DNA from: an uncultured Clostridia bacterium
Lineage (GTDB): Bacteria > Bacillota > Clostridia > Oscillospirales > Acutalibacteraceae
NCBI GenBank assembly: GCA_944384995.1
Contig: CALWVN010000015.1
Coordinates: forward strand, 1-46,530
DNA: 46,530 nt
Reading direction: 5' to 3'
The notes beneath the pieces were generated by a model, which was not told the origin of the DNA, did no database searches, and worked only from the letters and a program-made list of their open reading frames with translations. Of this stretch, positions 1 to 8,415 are shown one piece after another. How positions within the stretch are numbered: position 1 is the first letter of the stretch; each line of letters begins with the position of its first letter. The translations under genes were made by a program, and so were the position numbers.

Positions 1-465
1 CTTGCAGTAACTGAACGCGTCATAATCAATGACTTCCAGACCTTCGGGAAGATTGATTTCTTTAAGCGCCGAGCATCCCCTGAAGCAGCTCCAGCCTATT
101 TTTTTAAGGCTTTGGGGGAGCGTGACCTTTTCCAGCGCAAAGTACGACACAAAAGCGTAGTGGATTTCTTCCACGCCTTCCGGAATAATAATTTCCTTGG
201 TTGTGGTGTTGGAAAAAGAAGCGTCGTCCGGATGCAGCTGCTCGATTTTCAAAACCGGTTTGCCGTCAATCTCCGCCGGGAATTCCCACACGGGATCTTC
301 GCTGCTGCATCCTGTGATTACGGCATATTCTGTGCCGTCATCGGCCCTGTAAATCTTCCATCTGAGCTGTTCCTCAGGTAAAGGCTCTGCAAATGCAGGC
401 ACTGCCGCCGTAAATAAAAACAGGATCGAAATGAAAACGGATACGAATATTTTTGTAGGTTTCAT
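1..465 (-). CDS. Secreted leucine-rich-repeat (BspA/LRR_5-type) protein, C-terminus cut by window edge
   Basis: Reading the minus strand from an ATG at 465 gives an open frame of 155 codons that runs off the left edge. It begins with a signal peptide (MKPTKIFVSVFISILFLFTA, then a cleavage-like AFA|EP near residue 27). From about residue 90 there are repeats of the pattern xxIIIPEGVEEI, VTLPQSLKKIG, CFRGCSALKEINLPEGLEVI, which is the BspA-like LRR_5 signature of secreted or surface proteins in gut Firmicutes. The partner it binds cannot be told. It is the last visible gene of a minus-strand run of surface genes, 37 bases downstream of the lipoprotein gene. No stop codon is visible, so the true length is unknown. 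Confidence 0.8.
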   Translation of the reverse strand, partial: MKPTKIFVSVFISILFLFTAAVPAFAEPLPEEQLRWKIYRADDGTEYAVITGCSSEDPVWEFPAEIDGKPVLKIEQLHPDDASFSNTTTKEIIIPEGVEEIHYAFVSYFALEKVTLPQSLKKIGWSCFRGCSALKEINLPEGLEVIDYDAFSYCK

Positions 466-502
466 AATTTTTCCTTTCCGCCGCAATATGCGGCAAAGCC
501 GT

Positions 503-1726
503 TTAATTGGGGGTCAGCTGTTCCCAGCCAAAGGGAGCGGAGCCCTGCGAGCCGAAATAAAATTCGTCCCCGTTCTGATATACCGTATCAAATTCGGTGC
601 CGACCTTGATGGTGGAGCCGTCGGCAGTGGTGTATTCGTTCCGGTCGTAGATAAAGTCGCTCCAGTCGTTCGCCCAGTCGTCCGAGGTGTAGCCGGAAGA
701 ATCGTAATCATTTAGATAAGACTGTGCCTGCGCTTCGGTCATGGCGGCAATAGAGTTTGCCTGCTGCTTCATGAGCATACTGCGGATTTGGCTTCCGTAC
801 GCCTGCTTGACATAGTTGAACTCATTGCGTATCACCGCGTTTTGGGTGATCATCTCATACTGCGGGCGGTATTTTTCCAGCGTCGCCTCGTCCGGCGCGG
901 AAAACACCGTTATCCCCGGAACCGCCCACGGGATATACACAAAGCTCGTTCCGTAGCTCGGGCTGATATACTCCGCCGCTATGCAAAGCGCCATGGCGTC
1001 CGCCAGATAGCTTTGCCCGTCGCTTCCGGTATAGCGGTACCGGCGCATGGAGACCGTGCCCTCGCTCCCGGACGCCTGCGCAGTCACCCCGTAGCCTCCT
1101 CCGGTCCGGTTGATACCATTGACCAGCGTAGTGAGATAGGTCTGTGCCGTCTGATCGAGGAGCGACTGCACCTCATCCGGCACCGGATCTTCCTTTACCA
1201 CCGTTCCGCCGGTGCCCAAGAGGCCGTTGAAGCACAGATCCAGTACCTGCCCGGCGTTTTTATAGGCAAGGTGGACGATATAGGTTTCTCTGTCGGTATA
1301 GTCCCGATGAGGGAACAACCCTGAGGTGTCATAGCTTTGCAGATAATCGTGAGCGGTTTGAATCAGAACCGCTGCCTTTTGGTCAGGGCTTGTAAACACA
1401 ATATTGGCGATACAGGGATTATTGGTGGACACAAAGCTCCAGTCGCACTGCACCTGTGCCGTCCAGCCGTAGGGCAGTACGGCGTCCATGACCGGAACGC
1501 CGGTGGTAGGGTCGGTAAGGGTGGTATAAGTCCCGAAAGAGCCGCTGTAGTCTGAAGTATCAAGCTGGGAGAGATCCTGCTTGACCTGCTCTGAGGTATC
1601 ATTGGATGAACTTCCTGTATCTTCGCCGCTTATTTCGCCGGTTGCTTCGCCGCCGGAATAAGAACAGGCAGTAAGGAGCAGAACTGCCGCAAAACACAGA
1701 CACGCCAATGTCTTGATCTTCTTCAT
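503..1726 (-). CDS. Putative surface lipoprotein, function unknown
   Basis: The protein has 407 residues. A longer frame reaches to 1816, but the start at 1726 is chosen because TGAGGAGGAA lies just upstream and the protein then opens with a lipoprotein signal peptide ending in the lipobox LLTAC, with the lipidated Cys at residue 21. A Gly/Ser/Thr/Glu-rich linker follows (about residues 22-55), then a globular part with no family I recognise. Aromatic residues and Asp/Tyr are frequent near the C-terminus. The gene sits 11 bases after the secreted protein gene at 1738 and is presumably co-transcribed with it. An extracytoplasmic, membrane-anchored role is inferred from the signal only. Confidence 0.8.
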   Translation of the reverse strand: MKKIKTLACLCFAAVLLLTACSYSGGEATGEISGEDTGSSSNDTSEQVKQDLSQLDTSDYSGSFGTYTTLTDPTTGVPVMDAVLPYGWTAQVQCDWSFVSTNNPCIANIVFTSPDQKAAVLIQTAHDYLQSYDTSGLFPHRDYTDRETYIVHLAYKNAGQVLDLCFNGLLGTGGTVVKEDPVPDEVQSLLDQTAQTYLTTLVNGINRTGGGYGVTAQASGSEGTVSMRRYRYTGSDGQSYLADAMALCIAAEYISPSYGTSFVYIPWAVPGITVFSAPDEATLEKYRPQYEMITQNAVIRNEFNYVKQAYGSQIRSMLMKQQANSIAAMTEAQAQSYLNDYDSSGYTSDDWANDWSDFIYDRNEYTTADGSTIKVGTEFDTVYQNGDEFYFGSQGSAPFGWEQLTPN

Positions 1727-1737
1727 GGTTTTCCTCC

Positions 1738-2913
1738 TCAATCTCTTTGTTGCCAGTGAGGGCAGTTGCTGCCGTCGAGTCCCTCCTTTGCACACTCGTT
1801 GCACAGAAGGATCCAACCGCTGCCGGAGCGATAATTGAAATAGCTCTTGGTATCGCCCGGTCCGGTCTTCTTTTTATTGCCGAACATGCTGTTCCAACCG
1901 TCGCAGATGTTGTTCCATAAATTTGACCAGACGGACATATCTCCGGGATCGCTCGATGTATTATCAGACTTTCCGCCGGTAATGATCCAGTTAAGAGCGT
2001 GCGCGGGAGAGTTGAACATGATTTTTGTAAAATTCCATATATCGCTCATCAGCCCGCCCTGTATCCCGCTGTTGGGAAGCGGCCGTGTCAGGGCGCCCTG
2101 GCTGCCGTCCGGGCCGGGACCGGCAATATCCCTGGGCGTAAAGGTGTTGGTCATCATTTTATAGGTGATGTTGTCGGCGTATTCGGTCATGCCATCCGCC
2201 ATTTCCAACGCATCGCTGGTGTGGCTGTTCATATAGTTGGTACAGACATTGCCGCCCACAAAGTCCCCCACTGCTCCCACGGCAGGCGCCGCTGCGGAAG
2301 CAGCGCCGATGTTGCTGGTAAGCAAACCTCCGGCCTTGAAGCTGTAATGGGTCCAGACCATAGAAGGGTGGGTGTGTCCGGTGTCTGTAAAGGTTCGTAT
2401 CGTATCCACCGTGTTGATGGTATCAACTGTTCTGGTGATGTAGCCGTTAGAACGGAGAGATTCACCCGCCTGCTGCAGCCGGTTTCCGGCAGCCTGATAT
2501 TGGCTGGGCTGACGGCGTCCCAGCGACGTCATACTGTTTGCCAGAGCGTCCTGTCCCTGACCGATGCCGGTGCCCACAATGCTCGGACTCATATCGTCCA
2601 CGATATTCCCTCCGCCGCTTGTGCCGCTGTCGGTATCCCGCGGGCGGAAACGGAAGCTTGAAGAAAGATCTTCCCAGCCCTGCCGCAGCCGATCCATGAA
2701 GCCGGACGGGGCGCCCGCCTGCGATTCCCGGAACTGGCTTGAGACCGTGTGCCCGGAAGAGGTTCCGGAACGGGAGGATTCCACAAACTCCCGATGCGCC
2801 GCGCCGAGGGAATAGTCGCCGTCCTGCGCATATGCCGGCACAGCAGCCGACGCAAAAACCAGAACCATCGCCGTAAAAACGCTCAAGGTTTTGGACAAGA
2901 GTTTCTTTTTCAT
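1738..2913 (-). CDS. Secreted hypothetical protein with Cys/His C-terminal tail
   Basis: The protein has 391 residues and a clear Sec signal peptide (MKKKLLSKTLSVFTAMVLVF, cleavage after AYA at about residue 29). The middle is rich in Ser, Gly and Asn, with a small Ala/Gly-rich hydrophobic stretch near residues 200-225. The last 35 residues carry CNEC followed by NCPHW, a compact Cys/His set that could bind a metal, although that is an inference. I do not recognise the family. The start overlaps the stop of the upstream TPR gene in an ATGA, so the two are translationally coupled. A GGAGGGAAAG site precedes the start. Confidence 0.75.
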   Translation of the reverse strand: MKKKLLSKTLSVFTAMVLVFASAAVPAYAQDGDYSLGAAHREFVESSRSGTSSGHTVSSQFRESQAGAPSGFMDRLRQGWEDLSSSFRFRPRDTDSGTSGGGNIVDDMSPSIVGTGIGQGQDALANSMTSLGRRQPSQYQAAGNRLQQAGESLRSNGYITRTVDTINTVDTIRTFTDTGHTHPSMVWTHYSFKAGGLLTSNIGAASAAAPAVGAVGDFVGGNVCTNYMNSHTSDALEMADGMTEYADNITYKMMTNTFTPRDIAGPGPDGSQGALTRPLPNSGIQGGLMSDIWNFTKIMFNSPAHALNWIITGGKSDNTSSDPGDMSVWSNLWNNICDGWNSMFGNKKKTGPGDTKSYFNYRSGSGWILLCNECAKEGLDGSNCPHWQQRD

Positions 2914-3770
2914 TGCTTTCCCTCCTCCATCAGTTTTTTGTATTCCTCTATCGAGGCAAGTAGGTCATCAAGACCGTCCTGCGCTGCCGCGCACTCGCCG
3001 GCATAATCCAGAAAAGCCGTCGCTTGCTCCGTATGGCCCAACGCATAGGCGGTAAGCGCATAATAATAGTTGGCATAAGGATTTTCCGGTTCCATCTCCA
3101 GAGTCTTTGACAGATAATACGCCGCCTGCACATACTGGTCGGTCTCATAACAGGAGTATCCCGCAAAATACATCAGATAGGGGTCAAAGGGGCAGTCATA
3201 AGCGGCGTCCTGCGCCTTGCTGCACAGTGAAGCATCCACCTTTCCGTTGTTTTGCCGGTACATCGCTTCAATTAAAAGACTGTAACATTCCTCATCCTTG
3301 CTTTCGACTTTGTTAAAGCACGGGATTGCCGAGTAATATTCTTCCTGCGCCAAAAGAAGCTTTCCCTCCAAAACCGAACGATCGTCGCAGTAGGGCAGGC
3401 CGCTGATTTTTTCCTTTGCCTCATCGTATTTTCCATCCAGAATCATCCGGTCAATATCCGCTGCGACGACGCTGTCCCATAGATCGTTATCCCCTTGATT
3501 TTCCTCCGTCATCAAAACGTCAGACTGCGCAGACTCGTCGAAGTGCGGCATACCGGGGGCGCCAAACAGGGCGCTTACCAGAAAGGAGACGGTAGCGACC
3601 GCAACGCCGATGAAAGCCATTTTCCCGGACAGCTTTTCCCTAAAGAAACATATGCCCACTAGGGCGGCAGCAGCCAGCAGAAAGGCGAGCGTCCCCCAAA
3701 GCGTAAACCCGGTCACAAGCAGCAGCAACAGGGTCAGTACTGTGAAAACGGCTGTTATAATTTTGAGCAT
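2910..3770 (-). CDS. Membrane-anchored TPR-like protein
   Basis: The protein has 286 residues. The first 72 hold hydrophobic segments at about residues 4-22, 26-44 and 52-71, so the N-terminus is in the membrane. The rest is helical with TPR-like spacing (for example CYETDQYVQAAYYLSKTLEM and ANYYYALTAYALGHTEQATA near residues 205-260), suggesting a protein-interaction scaffold. GTGAAAGGAGGCGGACAGA precedes the ATG. It lies 15 bases after the large TPR membrane protein gene and overlaps the next gene by 4 bases, so these genes form one transcription unit. No enzymatic motif is seen. Confidence 0.75.
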   Translation of the reverse strand: MLKIITAVFTVLTLLLLLVTGFTLWGTLAFLLAAAALVGICFFREKLSGKMAFIGVAVATVSFLVSALFGAPGMPHFDESAQSDVLMTEENQGDNDLWDSVVAADIDRMILDGKYDEAKEKISGLPYCDDRSVLEGKLLLAQEEYYSAIPCFNKVESKDEECYSLLIEAMYRQNNGKVDASLCSKAQDAAYDCPFDPYLMYFAGYSCYETDQYVQAAYYLSKTLEMEPENPYANYYYALTAYALGHTEQATAFLDYAGECAAAQDGLDDLLASIEEYKKLMEEGKQ

Positions 3771-3785
3771 TCTGTCCGCCTCCTT

Positions 3786-6275
3786 TCACTCTGCGGATTC
3801 GGCAGTTCCGTCCGCCGTTTCATACATATTTTGCTTGACTTCGTATAGAAACTCATTGATATAATAGGAAAAACTTACATAGCCCGCCGAGGGGTGATAG
3901 CCCATATCATCCAGCATTTCGTCCATTTCCTCGGTGACCCGCAGCGCATCGGCGTATCGCCCTACACCGTTGTAGGCGACTGCCAGTTCGATGCGGACAA
4001 AGGGGTTACTGGGATCGAGTTCAATGCTTCTTTCCAAATCCGGTATCGCATCCTCAAAGAGCTTTCCCTGCACCTTGTTGAAGCCGCGGATATACAGCAC
4101 ATACGGCAGATCGGGATGCTGTTCCAGCATCTTGTTTGCCTGAACGATGGCCGACCCCGGGTTGCTGCCCAGGTCGCCCCCGCCGTCCTGCCAGAGCAGC
4201 AGGTAGTCATATATCACCGGATCGTCGAGCAGCTTCTGCCGCTGTTCATCGGTAAACACCTTGCTGTAAAAATACTGAAATCCGCAGAACTGGGGATTTG
4301 GCGCCGTATAGTAGCTGAAGATATATTCCAAGAAGGTGCCAATCGCAGAATCCGCCGCGCTGATCTGCTCCGGATCCTCCGAGTTTTTGATAATGTCGGC
4401 AAGTTTTAATGCGCTGTCTATGGCAATGTCCGGGTCACGGGGGAGCATCCCCACCGCAAGGTAACCGAGGTTGTCGATGTCGTCCGGATATTTCTCGGCA
4501 AACTCCTGCGCCTCTTTGAGCGCCTCGTCATATTTGCCCTCTCCGTGCAGGAGGCTGATATGTAGGGATTCGATTTCTTTTGCGCTGACCTCGGGGAAAA
4601 AGTCTTCCAAAAACGCAAGCGCACCCTTTTCATCCCCCGCATTCATATATATTTGGGTAAAAAAGGCTTTGAACGAAAGAATTTTTTCGGTTTCATCCTC
4701 TTTTGTGTTATCACGGATCATACCGGAAAACCGTTCCAAAGTATCCCGGTCAAGGGCGGTATTTCCGGCCTCTCCCAATATCCACATAATTTCCGTCGTC
4801 ATCGCCTGAATATAAAAATCATCAGGATACTGATTGGCAAGCTCCGAAGCAATATTCAACGCCTTACTGCTTTTATTGTCCTCACGGAACAGCCAGTAAT
4901 ACGACTCTACGATTTTTCGCCGATCCAGCATGCGTACAGCAATGGAAACTGCGTCCTCCAGTTCCTTTCTTTCTTCTTCGTCAAGCTCAGTAGGAAGAAC
5001 CATGCGTTTTTGCACAATTCCGTAGCTGATCAGGCGGTGCAGCGCTGTCCGCTTTTCACTCGCGTTTTCAACTGAAAGCAGAGCCTCCAGCAGATAATCC
5101 GATTCCACCCCCTCGTTAATGAGCCGCTTGAGCTGTGCCGCCGGCTCATCGGTCGCAAGCGCGCTAAGAATAAGGATCTGGGTGTCACCGGTATTGGCGG
5201 CAAGGGCTTCCTTAAGGCCTTCTCCATCCGTAAGATATCCCTGCCATGCCGCCGTCAGAGTACGGGCGTAGTCGTAATAGAGAGAAGCGGTGATATAATC
5301 GTTTCTTGAAAAAGCATTGTCACCTGCTTCAAGATAAGCGTCTATTGAGGATATCGCGGCGTATGGGCGATATTTGCCGTCGGTGCCGTTGGGATTGTTG
5401 TTTATGTTGTAAAGATTACCCGCTATGAAAATGCCGAAAAGCACCAGAGAACAGGCGCTTGCAGCCAGAGCAGGAACAAAAAGTCTGTGCTTGGGCTCTG
5501 GCAGCTTCTCTTCATCCAAAACCGGAACACCCTGCGCAGCGGTGACTTCAACATGCTCTGCTTTATCTTTCTGTTTTTTTCTCTGTTTTTTGCGGGGATT
5601 CTCAAAACATCGTTTTATTGCAAAATGGTATGCAGGCAGTAAAATCATCCATTGCAGGACCGCCGCCACAAAACATAACAAAAATTGCCTTGGCAAAGCC
5701 GCAAAAAAGCTGCTGCCGGAAAACAGATAGTCAAACAGAACCCCCATCAGCTTGGACACGCCATAGCTGACATATACCGCCAGAAAAGCAAGGGGATGCC
5801 GCACCCAAAGCAGCACGGAAGAGCCTTTCGGGAACAGATTCACTTCTGCGTCGCCGTGAGAAGCAATGGCAAGCCGCCCAAGTGCAAGCATGAAAAGAAA
5901 ACTCTCTACCGCTGACAGCAGGACAAAAGCGTCTGTTGGCATTTCACCCTCGGTACGGGAAACAACCCACTGCATGGCAGTATAGATCACAAGCATGGGT
6001 AAGATGCCGTTTAAAAACTGCTTTGGCAGAATACGCAGCGCTTTTTTGGGAGCATATTCCTCATTAAGTGCCGCTCCGAAGGCAAAGCACAAAAATACCC
6101 AGCCTACAAAAGAACCGACCATCTTGGTGAAAAAGGCCTCGGTTTCCCCTAAGAGTGACCCTTTTATAAGCGCAGCGAACGCTGAGACCATGGTGGGGCA
6201 GACGGCCATAGCAAGAATGGAAAGATACAGCCATACAGCGCCCCTGCCGCAGAAAAATGAAAAAAACTTTTTCAT
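3786..6275 (-). CDS. Large polytopic membrane protein with C-terminal TPR repeats
   Basis: The protein has 829 residues. Residues 1-225 contain about six hydrophobic segments. A Lys/Arg-rich loop follows (RKKQRKKQKDK near residue 230), then another membrane segment at about 270-295. From about residue 310 to the end the sequence is helical with TPR-like repeats (for example LFEDAIPDLERSIELDPSNP), and would lie on the far side of the membrane from the basic loop. A strong GGAGGAGAACGC site precedes the ATG at 6275. It is the first gene of the minus-strand surface set that runs to the left edge. The family is not recognised; a scaffold role is inferred from the TPRs. Confidence 0.75.
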   Translation of the reverse strand: MKKFFSFFCGRGAVWLYLSILAMAVCPTMVSAFAALIKGSLLGETEAFFTKMVGSFVGWVFLCFAFGAALNEEYAPKKALRILPKQFLNGILPMLVIYTAMQWVVSRTEGEMPTDAFVLLSAVESFLFMLALGRLAIASHGDAEVNLFPKGSSVLLWVRHPLAFLAVYVSYGVSKLMGVLFDYLFSGSSFFAALPRQFLLCFVAAVLQWMILLPAYHFAIKRCFENPRKKQRKKQKDKAEHVEVTAAQGVPVLDEEKLPEPKHRLFVPALAASACSLVLFGIFIAGNLYNINNNPNGTDGKYRPYAAISSIDAYLEAGDNAFSRNDYITASLYYDYARTLTAAWQGYLTDGEGLKEALAANTGDTQILILSALATDEPAAQLKRLINEGVESDYLLEALLSVENASEKRTALHRLISYGIVQKRMVLPTELDEEERKELEDAVSIAVRMLDRRKIVESYYWLFREDNKSSKALNIASELANQYPDDFYIQAMTTEIMWILGEAGNTALDRDTLERFSGMIRDNTKEDETEKILSFKAFFTQIYMNAGDEKGALAFLEDFFPEVSAKEIESLHISLLHGEGKYDEALKEAQEFAEKYPDDIDNLGYLAVGMLPRDPDIAIDSALKLADIIKNSEDPEQISAADSAIGTFLEYIFSYYTAPNPQFCGFQYFYSKVFTDEQRQKLLDDPVIYDYLLLWQDGGGDLGSNPGSAIVQANKMLEQHPDLPYVLYIRGFNKVQGKLFEDAIPDLERSIELDPSNPFVRIELAVAYNGVGRYADALRVTEEMDEMLDDMGYHPSAGYVSFSYYINEFLYEVKQNMYETADGTAESAE

Positions 6276-6370
6276 GCGTTCTCCTCCTTTTTCTTACTTT
6301 ACTATGATTGTATAAAAAATATCGGAGGTTTTGCAGTTCCCATCTGTGCCATTCTTTTAAAAACAGGGGT

Positions 6371-6382
6371 TCACATATGTGA
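6371..6382. promoter_or_regulatory. 12-bp perfect palindrome, possible operator
   Basis: TCACATATGTGA is a perfect palindrome in the 173-base gap upstream of the five-gene surface set and downstream of the LuxR-type regulator gene. A weak candidate -10 (TACAAT) for the surface set lies nearer the start codon at about 6308-6313. A palindrome just upstream of such a promoter could bind a dimeric regulator, but a 12-bp palindrome can also occur by chance. Confidence 0.3.
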
Positions 6383-6400
6383 CATTTTATAAAATAAACA

Positions 6401-6431
6401 AAAAAAGGCCGCTTTCTTTGTGGAAAGCGGC
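6401..6431 (-). terminator. Rho-independent terminator of the LuxR-type regulator gene
   Basis: A 9-bp perfect stem (GCCGCTTTC/GAAAGCGGC) with a 6-base loop is followed, on the minus strand, by a run of seven T. It lies 18 bases past the stop codon of the gene at 6449. Confidence 0.85.
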
Positions 6432-6448
6432 ACTCTACCTAAACGAAT

Positions 6449-7852
6449 TTATTCTGCTGTAAAATTCATATAGCTCTGGAACAAACCGAGTCTCGTCTTT
6501 GTTTCGGTCTTTTCATAGATAGAGGCGATATAGCGCTGTAGCATCCGGCGGGAGATATACAGGTTGTCGGCAATTTCCTGTACGCCGTCCTCGGTGGTCA
6601 GTAATTTTTCCAACACTTCCGTTTCGCGGGGCGTTAGAGAACAGTGCTGTGCATACAGGTTCAGTCGTTCTTGCGGGGAGAGCGTGGGACTTTCGGAAGT
6701 CAGTTTCTCTGTCGGTTTGGGAGAAACGGCGGCACTGCTCAGATACGGCAGCAATACCAGCAGGATCAGGATGGACAGCAGACAGCTCACTACAGCCAAC
6801 ACCGTATTACCGACCGCGTCATAGATGGTTAACGCCGGCAGGACAGTCGCTGCCACAGTAAAGCTGCGCACAATGCGCCCCATACCTGCCCACAACTCCG
6901 GGTTGCCGCTTTTGGGCGCAAAATCCAGAAACATCACCGTTAAAAAGATCACATAAAAGCCGCTGTACAGATACATCAGCGCAGTACCGGCAAAATAGCT
7001 GACTTTATCCGAAAGAAAGAACATACAGACGGATGAAAGCAGGATCGTACATACGGCAGAAAGGGGAAGATATTTCCTTTCCCGGATATCTGCAAGAAAC
7101 CCTGCCAGAATCAGCCCCAGTGCATAGAACAGACGAACACCGCCGTAAACGTCATAAGATTTTTCGGCGTTAAAGGCCGTCAGCACACTGTCAATCATTC
7201 CCGCCACAAGGCTCATAAGCACCACGGCGATGATCAGAAGCAGTGATTTTTTGAAATCTTTTTTGGTATCAGACGAATAGGGCAAAGGATTTTCCAAGAT
7301 CCAGTCTTTTGGTGCTTTCATAATAAAATACATGACAAACGCAACACTCAAAAGAATGCTAATGATAAAGATGACAGACTGGGGGATCAAATTCTGTACC
7401 ACAAACTGTAACAGGATCGCCGCTCCCATACCCGTTCCGATCAATCGTCCCGTATATCGGCTTGCGGCAAAATACATGGCTGTATTGTAATACACACACC
7501 CACTGATATGACCGGTCAGCAGCAGGGCTGCGGAAGAGCTTGTCAGAAACAGTGCCGGCTGGTCTGCAAAAAGCAAAACCACGGCCGCCCCAAGGCATAG
7601 GATGCCGATAACGGTCTGCGCTGTTTTTCTGGATTTTTCTTTTTTACAGAGGCGGCGCAGCAGAGAAAACGAAAGAAAACCCAATCCGGTGCAGACAAGC
7701 CCAAAGGTATATACGGGATTTACGGAACTGCTTCCGAGAATCACGGCACAGCGCTCGTTGATAAACGCCTCCGTCAGCATAAAGGCAAAAAAGCATAATG
7801 CAAAACAGATTGCGCAAAGCAGCTCTGAGGATGTGATTTTCTGCCGCTTCAT
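6449..7852 (-). CDS. LuxR-family regulator with 12-TM MFS-like membrane domain
   Basis: The protein has 467 residues. Residues 1-375 contain about twelve hydrophobic segments in an MFS-like arrangement. The C-terminal 65 residues form a LuxR/GerE helix-turn-helix: LTPRETEVLEKL, then VQEIADNLYISRRMLQRYI. Proteins of this layout, a transporter-like sensor fused to a LuxR DNA-binding domain, are common in gut Clostridia and Actinobacteria, mostly with unknown ligands. The start codon overlaps the stop of the XRE regulator gene in an ATGA, so the two are co-translated. The gene has its own terminator. Its target could be the neighbouring surface-gene operon, but nothing in the sequence proves that. 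Confidence 0.85.
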   Translation of the reverse strand: MKRQKITSSELLCAICFALCFFAFMLTEAFINERCAVILGSSSVNPVYTFGLVCTGLGFLSFSLLRRLCKKEKSRKTAQTVIGILCLGAAVVLLFADQPALFLTSSSAALLLTGHISGCVYYNTAMYFAASRYTGRLIGTGMGAAILLQFVVQNLIPQSVIFIISILLSVAFVMYFIMKAPKDWILENPLPYSSDTKKDFKKSLLLIIAVVLMSLVAGMIDSVLTAFNAEKSYDVYGGVRLFYALGLILAGFLADIRERKYLPLSAVCTILLSSVCMFFLSDKVSYFAGTALMYLYSGFYVIFLTVMFLDFAPKSGNPELWAGMGRIVRSFTVAATVLPALTIYDAVGNTVLAVVSCLLSILILLVLLPYLSSAAVSPKPTEKLTSESPTLSPQERLNLYAQHCSLTPRETEVLEKLLTTEDGVQEIADNLYISRRMLQRYIASIYEKTETKTRLGLFQSYMNFTAE

Positions 7853-8061
7853 GATTCTGCCTCCTTACTGAGCTCCACTACATCGCCGATTTCGCAGTGA
7901 AGCGCCCTGCAGATCCGCTCTAAAATCTCAAGGCTCACATATTCGTCATGGCTGAGCTTTGCAATGGTGGAAGCCGAAACACCTGCCATTTCAGTTAAGG
8001 AGGATTTTTTTATTTTCATATCGATCAGCCGTTTCCACAGTTTGTTATATTGTACTGCCAT
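7849..8061 (-). CDS. Small XRE/Cro-type HTH regulator
   Basis: The protein has 70 residues from an ATG at 8061, preceded by GAGGTGAACCGT. A longer frame to 8100 is possible but includes promoter sequence, so it is rejected. Nearly the whole protein is one Cro/C1-type helix-turn-helix: LWKRLIDMKIKKSSLTEMAG, then SASTIAKLSHDEYVSLEILE and RICRALHCEIGDVVEL, similar to YozG-type regulators. It lies directly behind a good sigma-A promoter and is coupled to the membrane LuxR-type regulator. Autoregulation is plausible but not shown. Confidence 0.85.
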   Translation of the reverse strand: MAVQYNKLWKRLIDMKIKKSSLTEMAGVSASTIAKLSHDEYVSLEILERICRALHCEIGDVVELSKEAES

Positions 8062-8090
8062 ACGGTTCACCTCATTGTCATGATAAGGGT

Positions 8091-8119
8091 AGTATAGCAC
8101 AAAGTTTGCGAAATCTCAA
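8091..8119 (-). promoter_or_regulatory. Sigma-A promoter of the XRE-LuxR pair
   Basis: On the minus strand TTGAGA and TATACT are separated by exactly 17 bases. A TG one base before the -10 gives an extended -10 (TGCTATACT). The predicted transcript starts about 25 bases before the XRE start codon. Confidence 0.75.
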
Positions 8120-8229
8120 TGAATTTCCTGATTTCTCGTAAAATATGTTTAGATCGCATTTTCCATCATTATATCAAGGGTTTTGTCATCTTCCTTCGTT
8201 TCTGTGTTGTTTTGTGAAAATCCATCGAG

Positions 8230-8255
8230 ATATGCTTTCGTATGCGAAAGCATAT
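8230..8255. repeat. Perfect 11-bp inverted repeat with 4-base loop
   Basis: ATATGCTTTCG and CGAAAGCATAT flank TATG. It lies in the gene-free stretch 8120-8415 between the XRE promoter and the TnpV relic. No T-run follows on either strand, so it is not an ordinary terminator. It could be an operator, an element end or a mobile-element scar. Confidence 0.6.
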
Positions 8256-8291
8256 TTGTTCTGTTGGAAATCGAAAAATAGAGGCTGAAAA

Positions 8292-8363
8292 AGCTTGATT
8301 TCAAGCTGCTTTTAAGGCATAAACTTTGAGGGGCAAGGTGTTTGTACCTTACCCCTCGTTTTT
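8292..8363. repeat. Two hairpins in the gene-free stretch beside tnpV
   Basis: The first hairpin is AGCTTGA/TCAAGCT with a TT loop (8292-8307). The second pairs GAGGGGCAAGGT with ACCTTACCCCTC (8328-8357) and is followed on the plus strand by GTTTTTG. The second pairs fully only on the minus strand, where one G-U wobble replaces a C-A mismatch, but the T-run is on the plus side, so its direction is unclear. It may end the tnpV transcript. No gene is seen between 8062 and 8415. Confidence 0.45.
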
Positions 8364-8415
8364 GTGTTTCAAAGCGTTACAGGTTTGAAGACACCGCTTT
8401 CCTATCGGCTTCGGT

